Assembly (NCBI GenBank): GCA_949292215.1
Contig: CASEYW010000093.1
Span: 1-64,000 of the forward strand
Direction of reading: 5' to 3'
Length of the DNA: 64,000 nt
DNA from: an uncultured bacterium
Lineage (GTDB): Bacteria; Verrucomicrobiota; Lentisphaeria; Victivallales; UBA1829
In this document: piece by piece, positions 43,453-51,586 of the stretch
How the letters are laid out: every line of letters starts with the position of its first letter
Numbering within the stretch: position 1 is the first letter of the stretch
Translations under genes and position numbers: made by a program
Notes under the pieces: model-generated
What the model was told of the DNA's origin: nothing
Seen by the model: only the letters and a program-made list of their open reading frames with translations
Database searches by the model: none

Positions 43453-44532
43453 TCATTTTCCGCGATTTGTACGGAGAGTCTCCCGAATTCCCTGACGGAA
43501 TACGGAAGAGTAGTCCGTCAGGTCGGAAAGCGGTTCCACATAGCGGTTGATATGGCAGGCATCCTGATAGGCGTCGAACTCCACCCCTTCGCTGAACATG
43601 AAAACGCCGTGACGCCAGGCGCGGAAATCCAGATTGCCATTCAGCAGAATCATCCGTGCTTTCGGCGCGACAAGACGAACCAGACTGATCAGGGAGGTGG
43701 TGCAGTTTTCTGTCAGCGTATTGTAGAACTCCGGCTTCTCCTTCAGGCGGTTGATCTTTGCAACGGTCCCGAGAAACATCGTGCGGACAGCTTCGGGCTC
43801 GACATTCAGCGGATACACATACAACTCCTCTTTCCGATAGTTGGTGCGGAGTCCGAACAGGTCTCTCTCGTCGGCAAGAATCCAGAGAACCTCATACTGT
43901 TTGAAGATGCCCTGAAAAGTTCCCTGCTCCACGTTCTGCGCAAGACGAGTCTCCACGGAAAGCGCGAGGCGTCCGTCTTCGCCGAAATCAAACGAAAACA
44001 TTGTGTGTCCGATCACGGAGATGCCGTCCCAGTGCGACAGGGCAAAATCCAGTCCGCGCAGCCGGCTGAGGCGATAGGTCCGTGTTTCATAAATCACATC
44101 AAACTGATCTGTCGTACGGTAACGAAAGTTGCGGACATGATATACGGTCACTTTGTCTCCGTCGATCACGGCATACGGATTCCTGCTGAAGGATGGCTGC
44201 CAGTCGCGGTCGTTGCTCGGGCGTCGGAGACTCCACGGAAGAAAAATCAAAACCAGAATCAGCAGAATGGTCGGCAGGAACGGCACAAAACGCTTCCGGA
44301 AGAGGATGGAAAGCAGAACCGTCAGAAAGAGCACCAGAGCAAGAACGGCGCTCAGGCTCTCCGGCAGATTCCGCGTTCCATAAATCAGAATCCCGGAACA
44401 CCAGACCCCGAAGCAGAAATAAACAAGATAGAAAAGAATGCAAAGCAACTTCTGAAGCCGGGGATGACATTCCGGGAAACTCCGGAGCCGGGAAAGAATC
44501 CGTGACAGAAACGGAACAGCAAACGGTCTCAT
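43453..44532 (-). CDS. DUF4105 membrane protein, Lnb-like
   Basis: A 359-residue protein with three membrane helices near the N-terminus (about 28-48, 58-77, 82-100) and a soluble domain of about 250 residues that I place in DUF4105. The best-known member is Lnb of Bacteroides, reported as a lipoprotein N-acyltransferase. The putative catalytic Cys277 lies in TENCTTSL, and His residues 167 and 176 in LSHWDGISVIGH are candidates for the general base. If right, it would finish acylation of lipoproteins such as the PEGA lipoprotein in the same operon. It is the last gene of the eleven-gene Tad-like operon and overlaps the gene before it by four bases. Confidence 0.7.
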   Translation of the reverse strand: MRPFAVPFLSRILSRLRSFPECHPRLQKLLCILFYLVYFCFGVWCSGILIYGTRNLPESLSAVLALVLFLTVLLSILFRKRFVPFLPTILLILVLIFLPWSLRRPSNDRDWQPSFSRNPYAVIDGDKVTVYHVRNFRYRTTDQFDVIYETRTYRLSRLRGLDFALSHWDGISVIGHTMFSFDFGEDGRLALSVETRLAQNVEQGTFQGIFKQYEVLWILADERDLFGLRTNYRKEELYVYPLNVEPEAVRTMFLGTVAKINRLKEKPEFYNTLTENCTTSLISLVRLVAPKARMILLNGNLDFRAWRHGVFMFSEGVEFDAYQDACHINRYVEPLSDLTDYSSVFRQGIRETLRTNRGK

Positions 44533-45311
44533 AAGGAGTTGTCCGCCAAACCATATTTCTGGAGAATTTTCTTATATTCCGGCGTTTTCCGGAATTTCAC
44601 GAATTCCTGATCGAACTGTTTGACGAATGCCCACGACTCCCGTTTTCCCGGCGTAAAAGCGATGTAATATTCGGCTTCGTTGTCCAGTTTTTTCACCAGC
44701 CGGATCTGCTTTGCGGAGTTGCGAATCCGTTTCATGGACCAGTCCATAACCGCGGTATAGCTTACGGCAGCCTGAAGTTTCTTCTGCATCAGATCACGCA
44801 CCATTTTATCGGTGGCGTTCCAGCCGTTGTAAATGACGGCAATCCCATCGGATGAATGATCCTTGAGAAAACGATCGAATTCATCGGAATGGGAGTAATT
44901 GGTCATAAATCCGGTTTTTGTCTTCGCGAGCGATGCGGCAGATTCGAATTTCAACGTGGAATCGGTCCGCAGATAGATCGCGCTTACCGTCTTGAACAAC
45001 GGACTCCGGGGATAGACCAGATTCGGCTTGTCGGCTTTGCACACCCCGAGTACCGCATTGTAGCGGTTGCGCTGAAGTTCGCGCATTGCCCATTGCCATC
45101 CCTGATTGCGGAAATTCAAACGATACTTGTCCGCGGGAAAAAGTTTGCGGAGAATCTCAATCGCAATTCCCGGATGCGTTTTGGATTTGAGATCGCAGAC
45201 AAACGGGGGAAAATACTCGACCCGGATATCGATCGCCTGCGGAGCCGCAAACAGAACGGGGGCGGACAGCAGAGCAAACAGAAGAAACAGCACTTTTCGT
45301 TTCAGATTCAT
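44529..45311 (-). CDS. Periplasmic solute-binding protein, family 3
   Basis: A 260-residue secreted protein with a signal peptide (MNLKRKVLFLLFALLSAPVL and a cut near FAAP). The start of the mature chain, IDIRVEYFPPFVC, followed by GIAIEILRKLF, matches the amino-acid-binding family 3 fold, and KTPEYKKILQKYG at the C-terminus is typical. No permease or ATPase is nearby, so it may serve as a stand-alone sensor or scavenger. It starts within the stop codon of rsmG and overlaps the DUF4105 gene by four bases; that fixes both starts and suggests balanced expression. Confidence 0.82.
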   Translation of the reverse strand: MNLKRKVLFLLFALLSAPVLFAAPQAIDIRVEYFPPFVCDLKSKTHPGIAIEILRKLFPADKYRLNFRNQGWQWAMRELQRNRYNAVLGVCKADKPNLVYPRSPLFKTVSAIYLRTDSTLKFESAASLAKTKTGFMTNYSHSDEFDRFLKDHSSDGIAVIYNGWNATDKMVRDLMQKKLQAAVSYTAVMDWSMKRIRNSAKQIRLVKKLDNEAEYYIAFTPGKRESWAFVKQFDQEFVKFRKTPEYKKILQKYGLADNSL

Positions 45312-45967
45312 TTTTTATACACTCCCGGAAGGATCATGAACAGACGGGTTCCGGCATCATCGGGAAGCCGGAAGGTATCTGTACATCGAAAACGCATGGA
45401 TAATTTTTGAAGTTCCGGCTTCTCCCGGTCACGCTGATCAGGGGTCCGGTAGACATACAGACAGGCATTTTTGCGCAGGAGTCCGGAGACTTCCCGAATC
45501 AGCTTGACCGAATCGGCAACCGCACGTGCCGTAACCAGATCAAAATGGCGGTTGTAATCCTCCTCCCTGGCAAGTTCATTTGCCCGGGCATGAAGGGCTT
45601 CAAGATTATCCAGTTCCATCGCCTCCGCAGCGCGAAGAACAAAGTCGATTTTCTTGCGGGTGGAATCGACCGCCGTCACCTGCAGATCCGGAAACGCCGC
45701 AGCCAGAGGCAGAGACGGGAAACCGGCACCGCAGCCGACATCGCAGAGATTCAGACGACCTTTCAGATACGGCGCAATCGAAATGGAATCCGCAATATGT
45801 TTGCTCCAGTATTCGCTCTCCGGAATTCTGGTCAAATTCAGAGTTCGGTTGGTTTCGTAGAGAATCTTCTTAAAGATGGAACAGGCATGCAGGAAGCGGT
45901 CAAAGCGGTCCGCAGGGACATGACGCTTCAAAAATTCGAGACAAGCATCCGAGAGTGAGGCATCCAT
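45308..45967 (-). CDS. rsmG: 16S rRNA m7G527 methyltransferase
   Basis: A 219-residue Rossmann methyltransferase that modifies G527 of 16S rRNA using S-adenosylmethionine; loss gives mild streptomycin resistance. The SAM motif LCDVGCGAGFPSLPLA, then VTAVDSTRKKIDFVL and the DLVTARAVAD segment match RsmG/GidB well. The start at 45967 lies two bases after the stop of the upstream membrane gene. A housekeeping rRNA gene inside this Tad-like operon is odd; rsmG is more often beside mnmG or parAB. Confidence 0.9.
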   Translation of the reverse strand: MDASLSDACLEFLKRHVPADRFDRFLHACSIFKKILYETNRTLNLTRIPESEYWSKHIADSISIAPYLKGRLNLCDVGCGAGFPSLPLAAAFPDLQVTAVDSTRKKIDFVLRAAEAMELDNLEALHARANELAREEDYNRHFDLVTARAVADSVKLIREVSGLLRKNACLYVYRTPDQRDREKPELQKLSMRFRCTDTFRLPDDAGTRLFMILPGVYKK

Positions 45968-45968
45968 C

Positions 45969-46538
45969 TTACACCGTCTTTCCGTCCGCGGCGAGACGCA
46001 GGACAAAAGTCATCAGGGAGCAGACAGCGAAAAAGATCATAAATGCCGGAAACACATAACGGTACCTGCTGACGGAAAGACGGATGATCTCCCGCGTCAA
46101 ATGCGGCTTTCCGGAAATGAAAATCCCGATCGTTCCGAAGACAAAACAGGCAACGGCGAAAATCATGGACCCCGCCGTTGGATTTGCAAACGATTCCTTC
46201 AGATAAAAATGCGCCGTCAAAATCATGAATCCGCCGATTGCCCGAGAGAGCAGATGATCCAGAGCTATGTATGCAAGAATCGTCAGAAGAATTGCCAGCG
46301 GCAGCAGATAGCGGTGAAGCGATTCCGGCAGAATCGGCATGGCATTCGGAATGCACCAGAGCAGGTCGACAAACCCGAGAACGGTTCCGGCGATCCGGGC
46401 GCGGGGAAATTGTTCCGCTTCCGCGAGATTGCGTTTGTCGATTCGCAGCAGGAGCCATGCGCCAGCCAGCATCGCGGCGGCGCAGAGAGGAAGCAGGATC
46501 AGATACATGATCCCCGGATTGAAAAATTGAAACATCAT
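45969..46538 (-). CDS. Small polytopic membrane protein, unknown family
   Basis: A 189-residue protein with about five or six hydrophobic segments (near 8-30, 50-62, 75-95, 98-112, 125-140, 160-182). I do not recognise a family. Its ATG overlaps the stop of the PEGA lipoprotein gene by four bases and its stop is two bases from the rsmG start, so it is an integral part of the operon. A role as a membrane partner of the Tad-like complex is a guess from position alone. Confidence 0.6.
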   Translation of the reverse strand: MMFQFFNPGIMYLILLPLCAAAMLAGAWLLLRIDKRNLAEAEQFPRARIAGTVLGFVDLLWCIPNAMPILPESLHRYLLPLAILLTILAYIALDHLLSRAIGGFMILTAHFYLKESFANPTAGSMIFAVACFVFGTIGIFISGKPHLTREIIRLSVSRYRYVFPAFMIFFAVCSLMTFVLRLAADGKTV

Positions 46539-47869
46539 TCCTTGTCCTTGATTGGTGTAATGGATTTGATTTCATCTGCCCGGTAGGTCACCTGTACTCC
46601 GGGCTCAGGTTCAAACATGACTTTGCCATTTGCCTGGCGCGCGATAAAACGTCCGGTGGTAATCCTGCCATCCTTCATTTCAAGAGTGGAGTTCGCAATC
46701 CACATGGTCAGATTGTCGAGACGTTCCGTCTTTCCTTTTTCAATGCGGACCGTGATGACTTTCCGGTTGGGACGCGCCCGTTTGTGAACCAGTTCCAGAG
46801 TGTGCTTTCCGGGAATCAGCCCGCGAATGGAAAATACGCTGGAAATCTCCGGATTGTTCGGATCGCGCACGGTTGCCCCCTTGAGCTTGCCATCCAGGTA
46901 AACGGTGACTCCGGGAGGATAGGTCACGAAGTCAAGCTGTCCGGTGCTGCTGCTCAGCACCAGATTCCGCTCGACGGTCTGCCCGCCCGCCAGATCTATC
47001 TCAATGGAAACAGGATCAAATCCGGCTTTCCGGAATTCCACTTTGTAGTGTCCGCGCGGAAGCGAAGAAACATTCAGCGGAGTCGAACCGTAATCCTTTC
47101 CATTGATGCTGACCGCTGCTCCGGAAGGAGCTGTTGTCAGTTTCAGGTTTCCCGGAAGCGGCTCCATCTTTGCCTGGACGATCGCCTCCCGGTCCCGGTT
47201 GACCAGCACGGTCTGTTCATACACGGAAAACCCGGACTTCACTACAGTTACCTTGTATTTCCCCTGCTCCAGGCGCGCATTGTACGGCGTATCGCCGACC
47301 GGTGCATCATTCAGCTTGACCTGGGCTTTATCCGGAACCGACGTCACCTTCAAGGAGCCCACATTCGAGACAAGCACGGTATTGATCGACTGCGGACGCG
47401 CCGAGGAAACATTCCATTGAATGGACTGCGGCGAATATCCCGGCAGCTTCAGAAGCGCCGTATAATTGCCGGGAGCGACATCTTTGAACACAAAAGGAGT
47501 CTCTCCAAGGAATTTGTCGTTCAGATACACCGCCGCTCCGGAAGGCTTCGAGGTGAACAGAACGGATGCCTTTTCCGGTTCCAGCGTAACATTGATTTTC
47601 TTTTCCTCTCCCGGTTTCAGCGTCACGGTCATCCAGACGGGATAGTAGTTCGGCTTTGCAATTTTGACTACATGAGTCCCGTGTGAAATCCGGCAGCCAT
47701 AGGGAGTGTTACCGACTTCCCGCTTCAGCAGAGTGACAACAGCGCCATCGGGATTCGAATACAGCTTCAGAATCGCCCGGTCGTCACGCACCTCCTTCCC
47801 GCAGCCGGAGAACAGAAGAGCGCCGATCACCAGAGAGAGAACGGCGGATACAACAGTGAAAAATCTCAT
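46535..47869 (-). CDS. Lipoprotein with five or more PEGA domains
   Basis: A 444-residue lipoprotein: signal peptide and lipobox LFSGC with Cys23 as the lipidated residue. About five PEGA-type beta-sandwich repeats of 70 residues follow; each has the marker string of a xxGAxVxLxxxxxGxTP kind, for example SKPSGAAVYLNDKFLGETPF, APSGAAVSINGKDYGSTPL and PDKAQVKLNDAPVGDTPY. PEGA domains are found in surface and S-layer-like proteins and bind other proteins or glycans. The C-terminal 60 residues lack the repeat. It lies four bases after the FHA gene and probably forms an outer or periplasmic part of the same machine. Confidence 0.85.
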   Translation of the reverse strand: MRFFTVVSAVLSLVIGALLFSGCGKEVRDDRAILKLYSNPDGAVVTLLKREVGNTPYGCRISHGTHVVKIAKPNYYPVWMTVTLKPGEEKKINVTLEPEKASVLFTSKPSGAAVYLNDKFLGETPFVFKDVAPGNYTALLKLPGYSPQSIQWNVSSARPQSINTVLVSNVGSLKVTSVPDKAQVKLNDAPVGDTPYNARLEQGKYKVTVVKSGFSVYEQTVLVNRDREAIVQAKMEPLPGNLKLTTAPSGAAVSINGKDYGSTPLNVSSLPRGHYKVEFRKAGFDPVSIEIDLAGGQTVERNLVLSSSTGQLDFVTYPPGVTVYLDGKLKGATVRDPNNPEISSVFSIRGLIPGKHTLELVHKRARPNRKVITVRIEKGKTERLDNLTMWIANSTLEMKDGRITTGRFIARQANGKVMFEPEPGVQVTYRADEIKSITPIKDKE

Positions 47870-47873
47870 AGTC

Positions 47874-49349
47874 TCATTTCCTCATCTGTCTGTCAAATGT
47901 AAGTTTATATTTTTTCAGGTTTTGATAGGCTTTGCTGTCCTGCTGTACCATATCCATGCCTTTCTGACACTCGGCGGAAGCATTCGCCCACTGTTTCAAC
48001 TTGTAATAGCGCTGAATGTTGAATTCGATATCTTTCAATTTCCGATTGTAGATCACTCCAGCCTCCGCGCTGCGTTTTCTGGCGATATCCCATTCTCTCG
48101 GCCGGGGCACAAACTGCTCGAAAAACTCCATTGCAAGATTATAACGGGAAATTGCCTCCCGCAGATTCTCAGGTTTTGCCTCGTAGTTGTTGAACAGGTC
48201 CTCGGCTTTGCGGAAGGTGTCAAACGCATATCTGCGCATCTCTTCCACGTTCATTGCAACGGAGGAGATGCCGTTGCTGTCCGCGAACCGGTCGATTGCC
48301 CGCTCAATTGCTTCGAAAGAACTCTGTGCGTAAGCATTGCGAACCATGATTGTATTCTGTTTGTTGTCGATCAGAACGGTAAGTTTCCGGCGTTCATCGG
48401 TCTTATCCGTTGTCAGAGCGGCAACAGGTTCCTGTTTCAATTTCAGGAATTCAGTTTCCCGGACGGACTCCTCCAGATCTTTAAGGAATTTCTCGTTCAC
48501 GTTTTCAAATTTTTTCTCGAATCGGCGGCCGAACTTCAAATCGTCAAGCACGAATTTCGCGCTTCCATTTTCCAGAGTGAAAGCGAAACGGAAGACGTTA
48601 TCCGGCTCAATCTTCTGGCGCTCGTACTCGATCACGAACTGCGGATTTGCTTTTTTAATCACAGAATTGGAAGCGGAAGGTTCTTTCGACAGAAAATTTA
48701 TCTTGACAAAGAAGCAGATCACAATCGCGGCCAGAGAAACAACCACGACCGGAAAGAAGAAACGAAGATGTTTCGGCTTGTTTTCCGTATTGGAAGAAGG
48801 GGAGTCCGGAATATTTTTTTTCTGTACGGACTCATTTTTCCCGAAAAGATTTCCACTTTTGACTTTTGCAAAAACGGTTTTGGGATCCCGCGGAAGTTCC
48901 TGGGGATTCTTTTTTGCCGCAGGTTCCGGAGACGGACGATTCCCTGCAGAGGCAATAATAGTCTTCATCTCCTGTGGTTGCTTGGAGGCTTTCGAGTCCG
49001 TTTTTTCTGGGGAATCCGCCTTAAGCGGATCGACAGATGGCTTTGTTCCGGCTGAAGCATCCGCAGGCTCCCCGAACTGGAGAGCCTGATCTCCGAGAAG
49101 GAGTTTGTCTCCTGGTTTCAAAATGGTTTCCTGTTCAATTTTGATTCCGTTGACTTTTGTTCCATTCGTGCTGCCGAGATCGGCAATGGACCATTTCATT
49201 CCGTCGAACGAAATTTTCGCATGATAGCGGGAAACTCCCGCAACGAGCAGCTGGATGTCATTGTCTGACTCGCGTCCGATGCAGACTCCAGGCGGCTGCA
49301 GAACGATCGACTCGCCTTCCCGCAGACCGTTTATAAAATAGAGTTTCAT
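47874..49349 (-). CDS. FHA-domain transmembrane protein
   Basis: A 491-residue protein with a cytoplasmic FHA domain (about 1-95), a charged, low-complexity linker (about 96-195), one membrane helix (about 197-216) and an extracytoplasmic helical part of 270 residues with TPR-like ends (YYKLKQWANASAECQKG). The phosphothreonine-binding residues are intact: Gly25-Arg26, Ser40 and His43 in VSRYHA, and Asn-Gly in STNGTKVNG. FHA domains read Thr phosphorylation, so a Ser/Thr kinase elsewhere may signal across this protein. Its start overlaps the DUF192 stop by four bases. Confidence 0.82.
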   Translation of the reverse strand: MKLYFINGLREGESIVLQPPGVCIGRESDNDIQLLVAGVSRYHAKISFDGMKWSIADLGSTNGTKVNGIKIEQETILKPGDKLLLGDQALQFGEPADASAGTKPSVDPLKADSPEKTDSKASKQPQEMKTIIASAGNRPSPEPAAKKNPQELPRDPKTVFAKVKSGNLFGKNESVQKKNIPDSPSSNTENKPKHLRFFFPVVVVSLAAIVICFFVKINFLSKEPSASNSVIKKANPQFVIEYERQKIEPDNVFRFAFTLENGSAKFVLDDLKFGRRFEKKFENVNEKFLKDLEESVRETEFLKLKQEPVAALTTDKTDERRKLTVLIDNKQNTIMVRNAYAQSSFEAIERAIDRFADSNGISSVAMNVEEMRRYAFDTFRKAEDLFNNYEAKPENLREAISRYNLAMEFFEQFVPRPREWDIARKRSAEAGVIYNRKLKDIEFNIQRYYKLKQWANASAECQKGMDMVQQDSKAYQNLKKYKLTFDRQMRK

Positions 49350-49777
49350 GGTTTTGTATCTCCAAATATGCTTGCAGCGGCTTCAGGTTCGGCATGAATC
49401 ACTTTTCTGAAACCGGCATTAATGTCTTCCACACATTCCGCATCCAGATCGATGTAATCTCCGGGAACGGTTTTTGTTTTGGCGATCGTGCCCGGGGGCA
49501 GTTCGATCACGGTCAGGCTGCCACGGCAGCCGCACCACGGGATCCAGGGAGCGAGCGATTCCACCGTTTTCAGAATTTTGTTTTCCCTGCCGACAAACAG
49601 GACGTCGATCCTCTGCGACATGAAAACGGTATGGATAGCAGAGCAGCGTTCAAAAATCAGCGCATCGAACGGTGAGAATTTTCTGCCGATCATTCCACGC
49701 ATCCGGGAACCGAGGGAACAGGCACGGAGAGGAGCCGCCGCAATCACAGTTTTTCTGGATATGTTGTTCACTGTCAT
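49346..49777 (-). CDS. DUF192 family protein
   Basis: A 143-residue protein whose core matches DUF192 (COG1430): RMRGMIGRKF, CSAIHTVFMSQRIDVLFV and a PPGTIAKTKTVPGD tail. Many members carry a signal peptide; this one does not, so it should be cytoplasmic. DUF192 has been crystallised but has no agreed activity. Position between tadC and the FHA gene is a possible clue, as DUF192 genes sit near tad genes in several genomes as far as I recall. TAGGA lies eight bases before the start. Confidence 0.82.
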   Translation of the reverse strand: MTVNNISRKTVIAAAPLRACSLGSRMRGMIGRKFSPFDALIFERCSAIHTVFMSQRIDVLFVGRENKILKTVESLAPWIPWCGCRGSLTVIELPPGTIAKTKTVPGDYIDLDAECVEDINAGFRKVIHAEPEAAASIFGDTKP

Positions 49778-49786
49778 ACGTTCATC

Positions 49787-50671
49787 CTACCTCATCATTT
49801 TCATTGCCTGGAGGATGATCGGCCCCATCAGCAGCAAAAACACCGAGGGGAAAATAAAGACCACAACCGGTACAAGAATCTTGACGGGAGCCTCATTTGC
49901 CAGCTTCTCCGCCAAGGAAAACCGTTTGGACCTGAGCTGATCGCTTTGAATCCGCAAAAGCTGCCCGATGCTGATTCCGAGCTCATCCGCCTGAACAATG
50001 GAATTCACGACCGATGTCAATTCCGACTGCTGCACCCGGTTTGCCATCTCCTTCAGCGCAGTCTGACGCTTCTTGCCAAGTTGGATTTCCTGAAGAGCCC
50101 GGGTCATTTCCTCCCCCAGCGGATCCATTTTCCGACGGGCAAGAATATCGCGCAGGGAGGAAAGAAAGTCCTTTCCGGCCTCCACGGAAAGAGTCAGCAG
50201 ATCCAGAAGATCCGGCAATGCCCGCAAAATCTGATAGTGGCGCCTGGCGACCACCTTCTTCAGCCACGCCATCGGATAAATATACAGCAATGCAAGCAGG
50301 ACAAGCCCATAAATCACTTTCCCGGAAATGCCCAGCAGCGCAGCAAACAGGAAGCCCAGACTCAGCAGACAGATCCGGGCGGCGATGAACTGTTCCGTCG
50401 TAATCGTCTGATCATATCCTGCCATCTGGAGCAGATTGAAAACATTTTTCTTCATGACGTCGAATCCTTCTCGTTCCAGAAGCGGGACAATGTTCGGAGA
50501 CAGCGGAAGAAAGAGTTTGACCAGGAGCGGAAGTTTTTTCCGAAAATCATCTTGGAGTTCTGTCGAACTGTCAATTTCAATGGAGCGAAGAGCATTGAGA
50601 ATCAGGAACACGATGCACCCGCAGCAGATACCGGCGGAAAGCGCTGCAAAAAATGTAATCAGGTCATTCAT
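49787..50671 (-). CDS. tadC: Tad pilus/secretion inner-membrane protein TadC
   Basis: A 294-residue type II secretion F-domain protein. The core motif LPDLLDLLTLSVEAGKDFLS and the RVQQSELTSVVNSIVQADEL segment are typical of TadC. Membrane helices lie near 5-27, 105-120, 122-140 and 265-290. It forms, with TadB, the membrane platform on which the TadA ATPase works. AAGGAG eight bases upstream supports the start; tadB ends twelve bases earlier. Confidence 0.87.
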   Translation of the reverse strand: MNDLITFFAALSAGICCGCIVFLILNALRSIEIDSSTELQDDFRKKLPLLVKLFLPLSPNIVPLLEREGFDVMKKNVFNLLQMAGYDQTITTEQFIAARICLLSLGFLFAALLGISGKVIYGLVLLALLYIYPMAWLKKVVARRHYQILRALPDLLDLLTLSVEAGKDFLSSLRDILARRKMDPLGEEMTRALQEIQLGKKRQTALKEMANRVQQSELTSVVNSIVQADELGISIGQLLRIQSDQLRSKRFSLAEKLANEAPVKILVPVVVFIFPSVFLLLMGPIILQAMKMMR

Positions 50672-50683
50672 GCACAGTTCTCC

Positions 50684-51586
50684 TTACACATCAATCGTTG
50701 TAATCTTGCGGATGATGAGAAATCCCGTCACGACCAGTCCGATCACAACAAGCATAATCACCAGACCGAGCGGCGAATTGAAAAACGCATCGACCATATC
50801 CGGAGAAATCTTTGACATCGCAGCCAGCAGCAGAAACGGCATCGCACCGATGATATAGGCCTGAAGCCGCCCCTGTGCGGTCAGTGCATTGAGTTTGTTC
50901 GTAATGCGAACGCGTTCCCGGATGACTCCCGCCAGACGTTCCAGCACATTTGTCAGTTCGCCTCCGGTCTGCCGCGCGGTTATTACGGCAATTGTGACTA
51001 GCTCAAAATCCTTTGATCCGACCCGCATGGCCATTTTTTCAAAAGCTTCATCGAAATTGACTCCGAGACGCAGCTCCTGCGTCAGAACCGAAAATTCAAA
51101 TGAAATCGGCCTGTGGTTCTCATTCGCCACCACGTCCAGCGCCTGTGAAAGACTGAATCCGGCTTTCAGAGAACCGCTGATCGAAAGAAGTGCATCTTCA
51201 AGCTGTTCATTGAATTTGTTCAGGCGCTGCTTCTTCAAATGGCGCAGCCAAAGCCGTGGAATGAAAAAAAAGAACACGGCGGCAAGAGTTCCGATAAAAA
51301 CGATTTTCGTCCACGACGGATCCGACGATGAAATGCAGAGTACTGCGATTCCGAGAAAAGCCCCCAATCCGGCAAGGGCCAGACTCAAGTCGAAAATCTT
51401 TCCCGGCGGCATCTGCAGGAGCACGTCGTCATATTCGACGGCAGTCTCCTGAATATACCGGGACTTGTACCGTTTTGACGCATCCGTGACAAAATCGATG
51501 ATGACAAACGTGGCAAATGTCACGGCCAGTCCTGAAGAAAGACAGGCCAGAAGCGTATAATTGGTGAAGAGAGCCAGTATTTCCAT
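50684..51586 (-). CDS. tadB: Tad pilus/secretion inner-membrane protein TadB
   Basis: A 300-residue F-domain protein with helices at about 8-30, 75-115 and two at the C-terminus. FNEQLEDALLSISGSLKAGF and MRVGSKDFELVTIAVITARQ are the two halves of the family core, followed by LTNVLERLAGVIRERVRITN. It partners TadC. The ATG shares one base with the TAA of the upstream ATPase gene (TAATG), which means tight coupling. Confidence 0.87.
   Translation of the reverse strand: MEILALFTNYTLLACLSSGLAVTFATFVIIDFVTDASKRYKSRYIQETAVEYDDVLLQMPPGKIFDLSLALAGLGAFLGIAVLCISSSDPSWTKIVFIGTLAAVFFFFIPRLWLRHLKKQRLNKFNEQLEDALLSISGSLKAGFSLSQALDVVANENHRPISFEFSVLTQELRLGVNFDEAFEKMAMRVGSKDFELVTIAVITARQTGGELTNVLERLAGVIRERVRITNKLNALTAQGRLQAYIIGAMPFLLLAAMSKISPDMVDAFFNSPLGLVIMLVVIGLVVTGFLIIRKITTIDV

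Noticed and set aside
47706..49055. 449-codon open frame antisense to the FHA gene
   Set aside because: The minus strand carries an intact FHA domain, membrane helix and operon overlaps.
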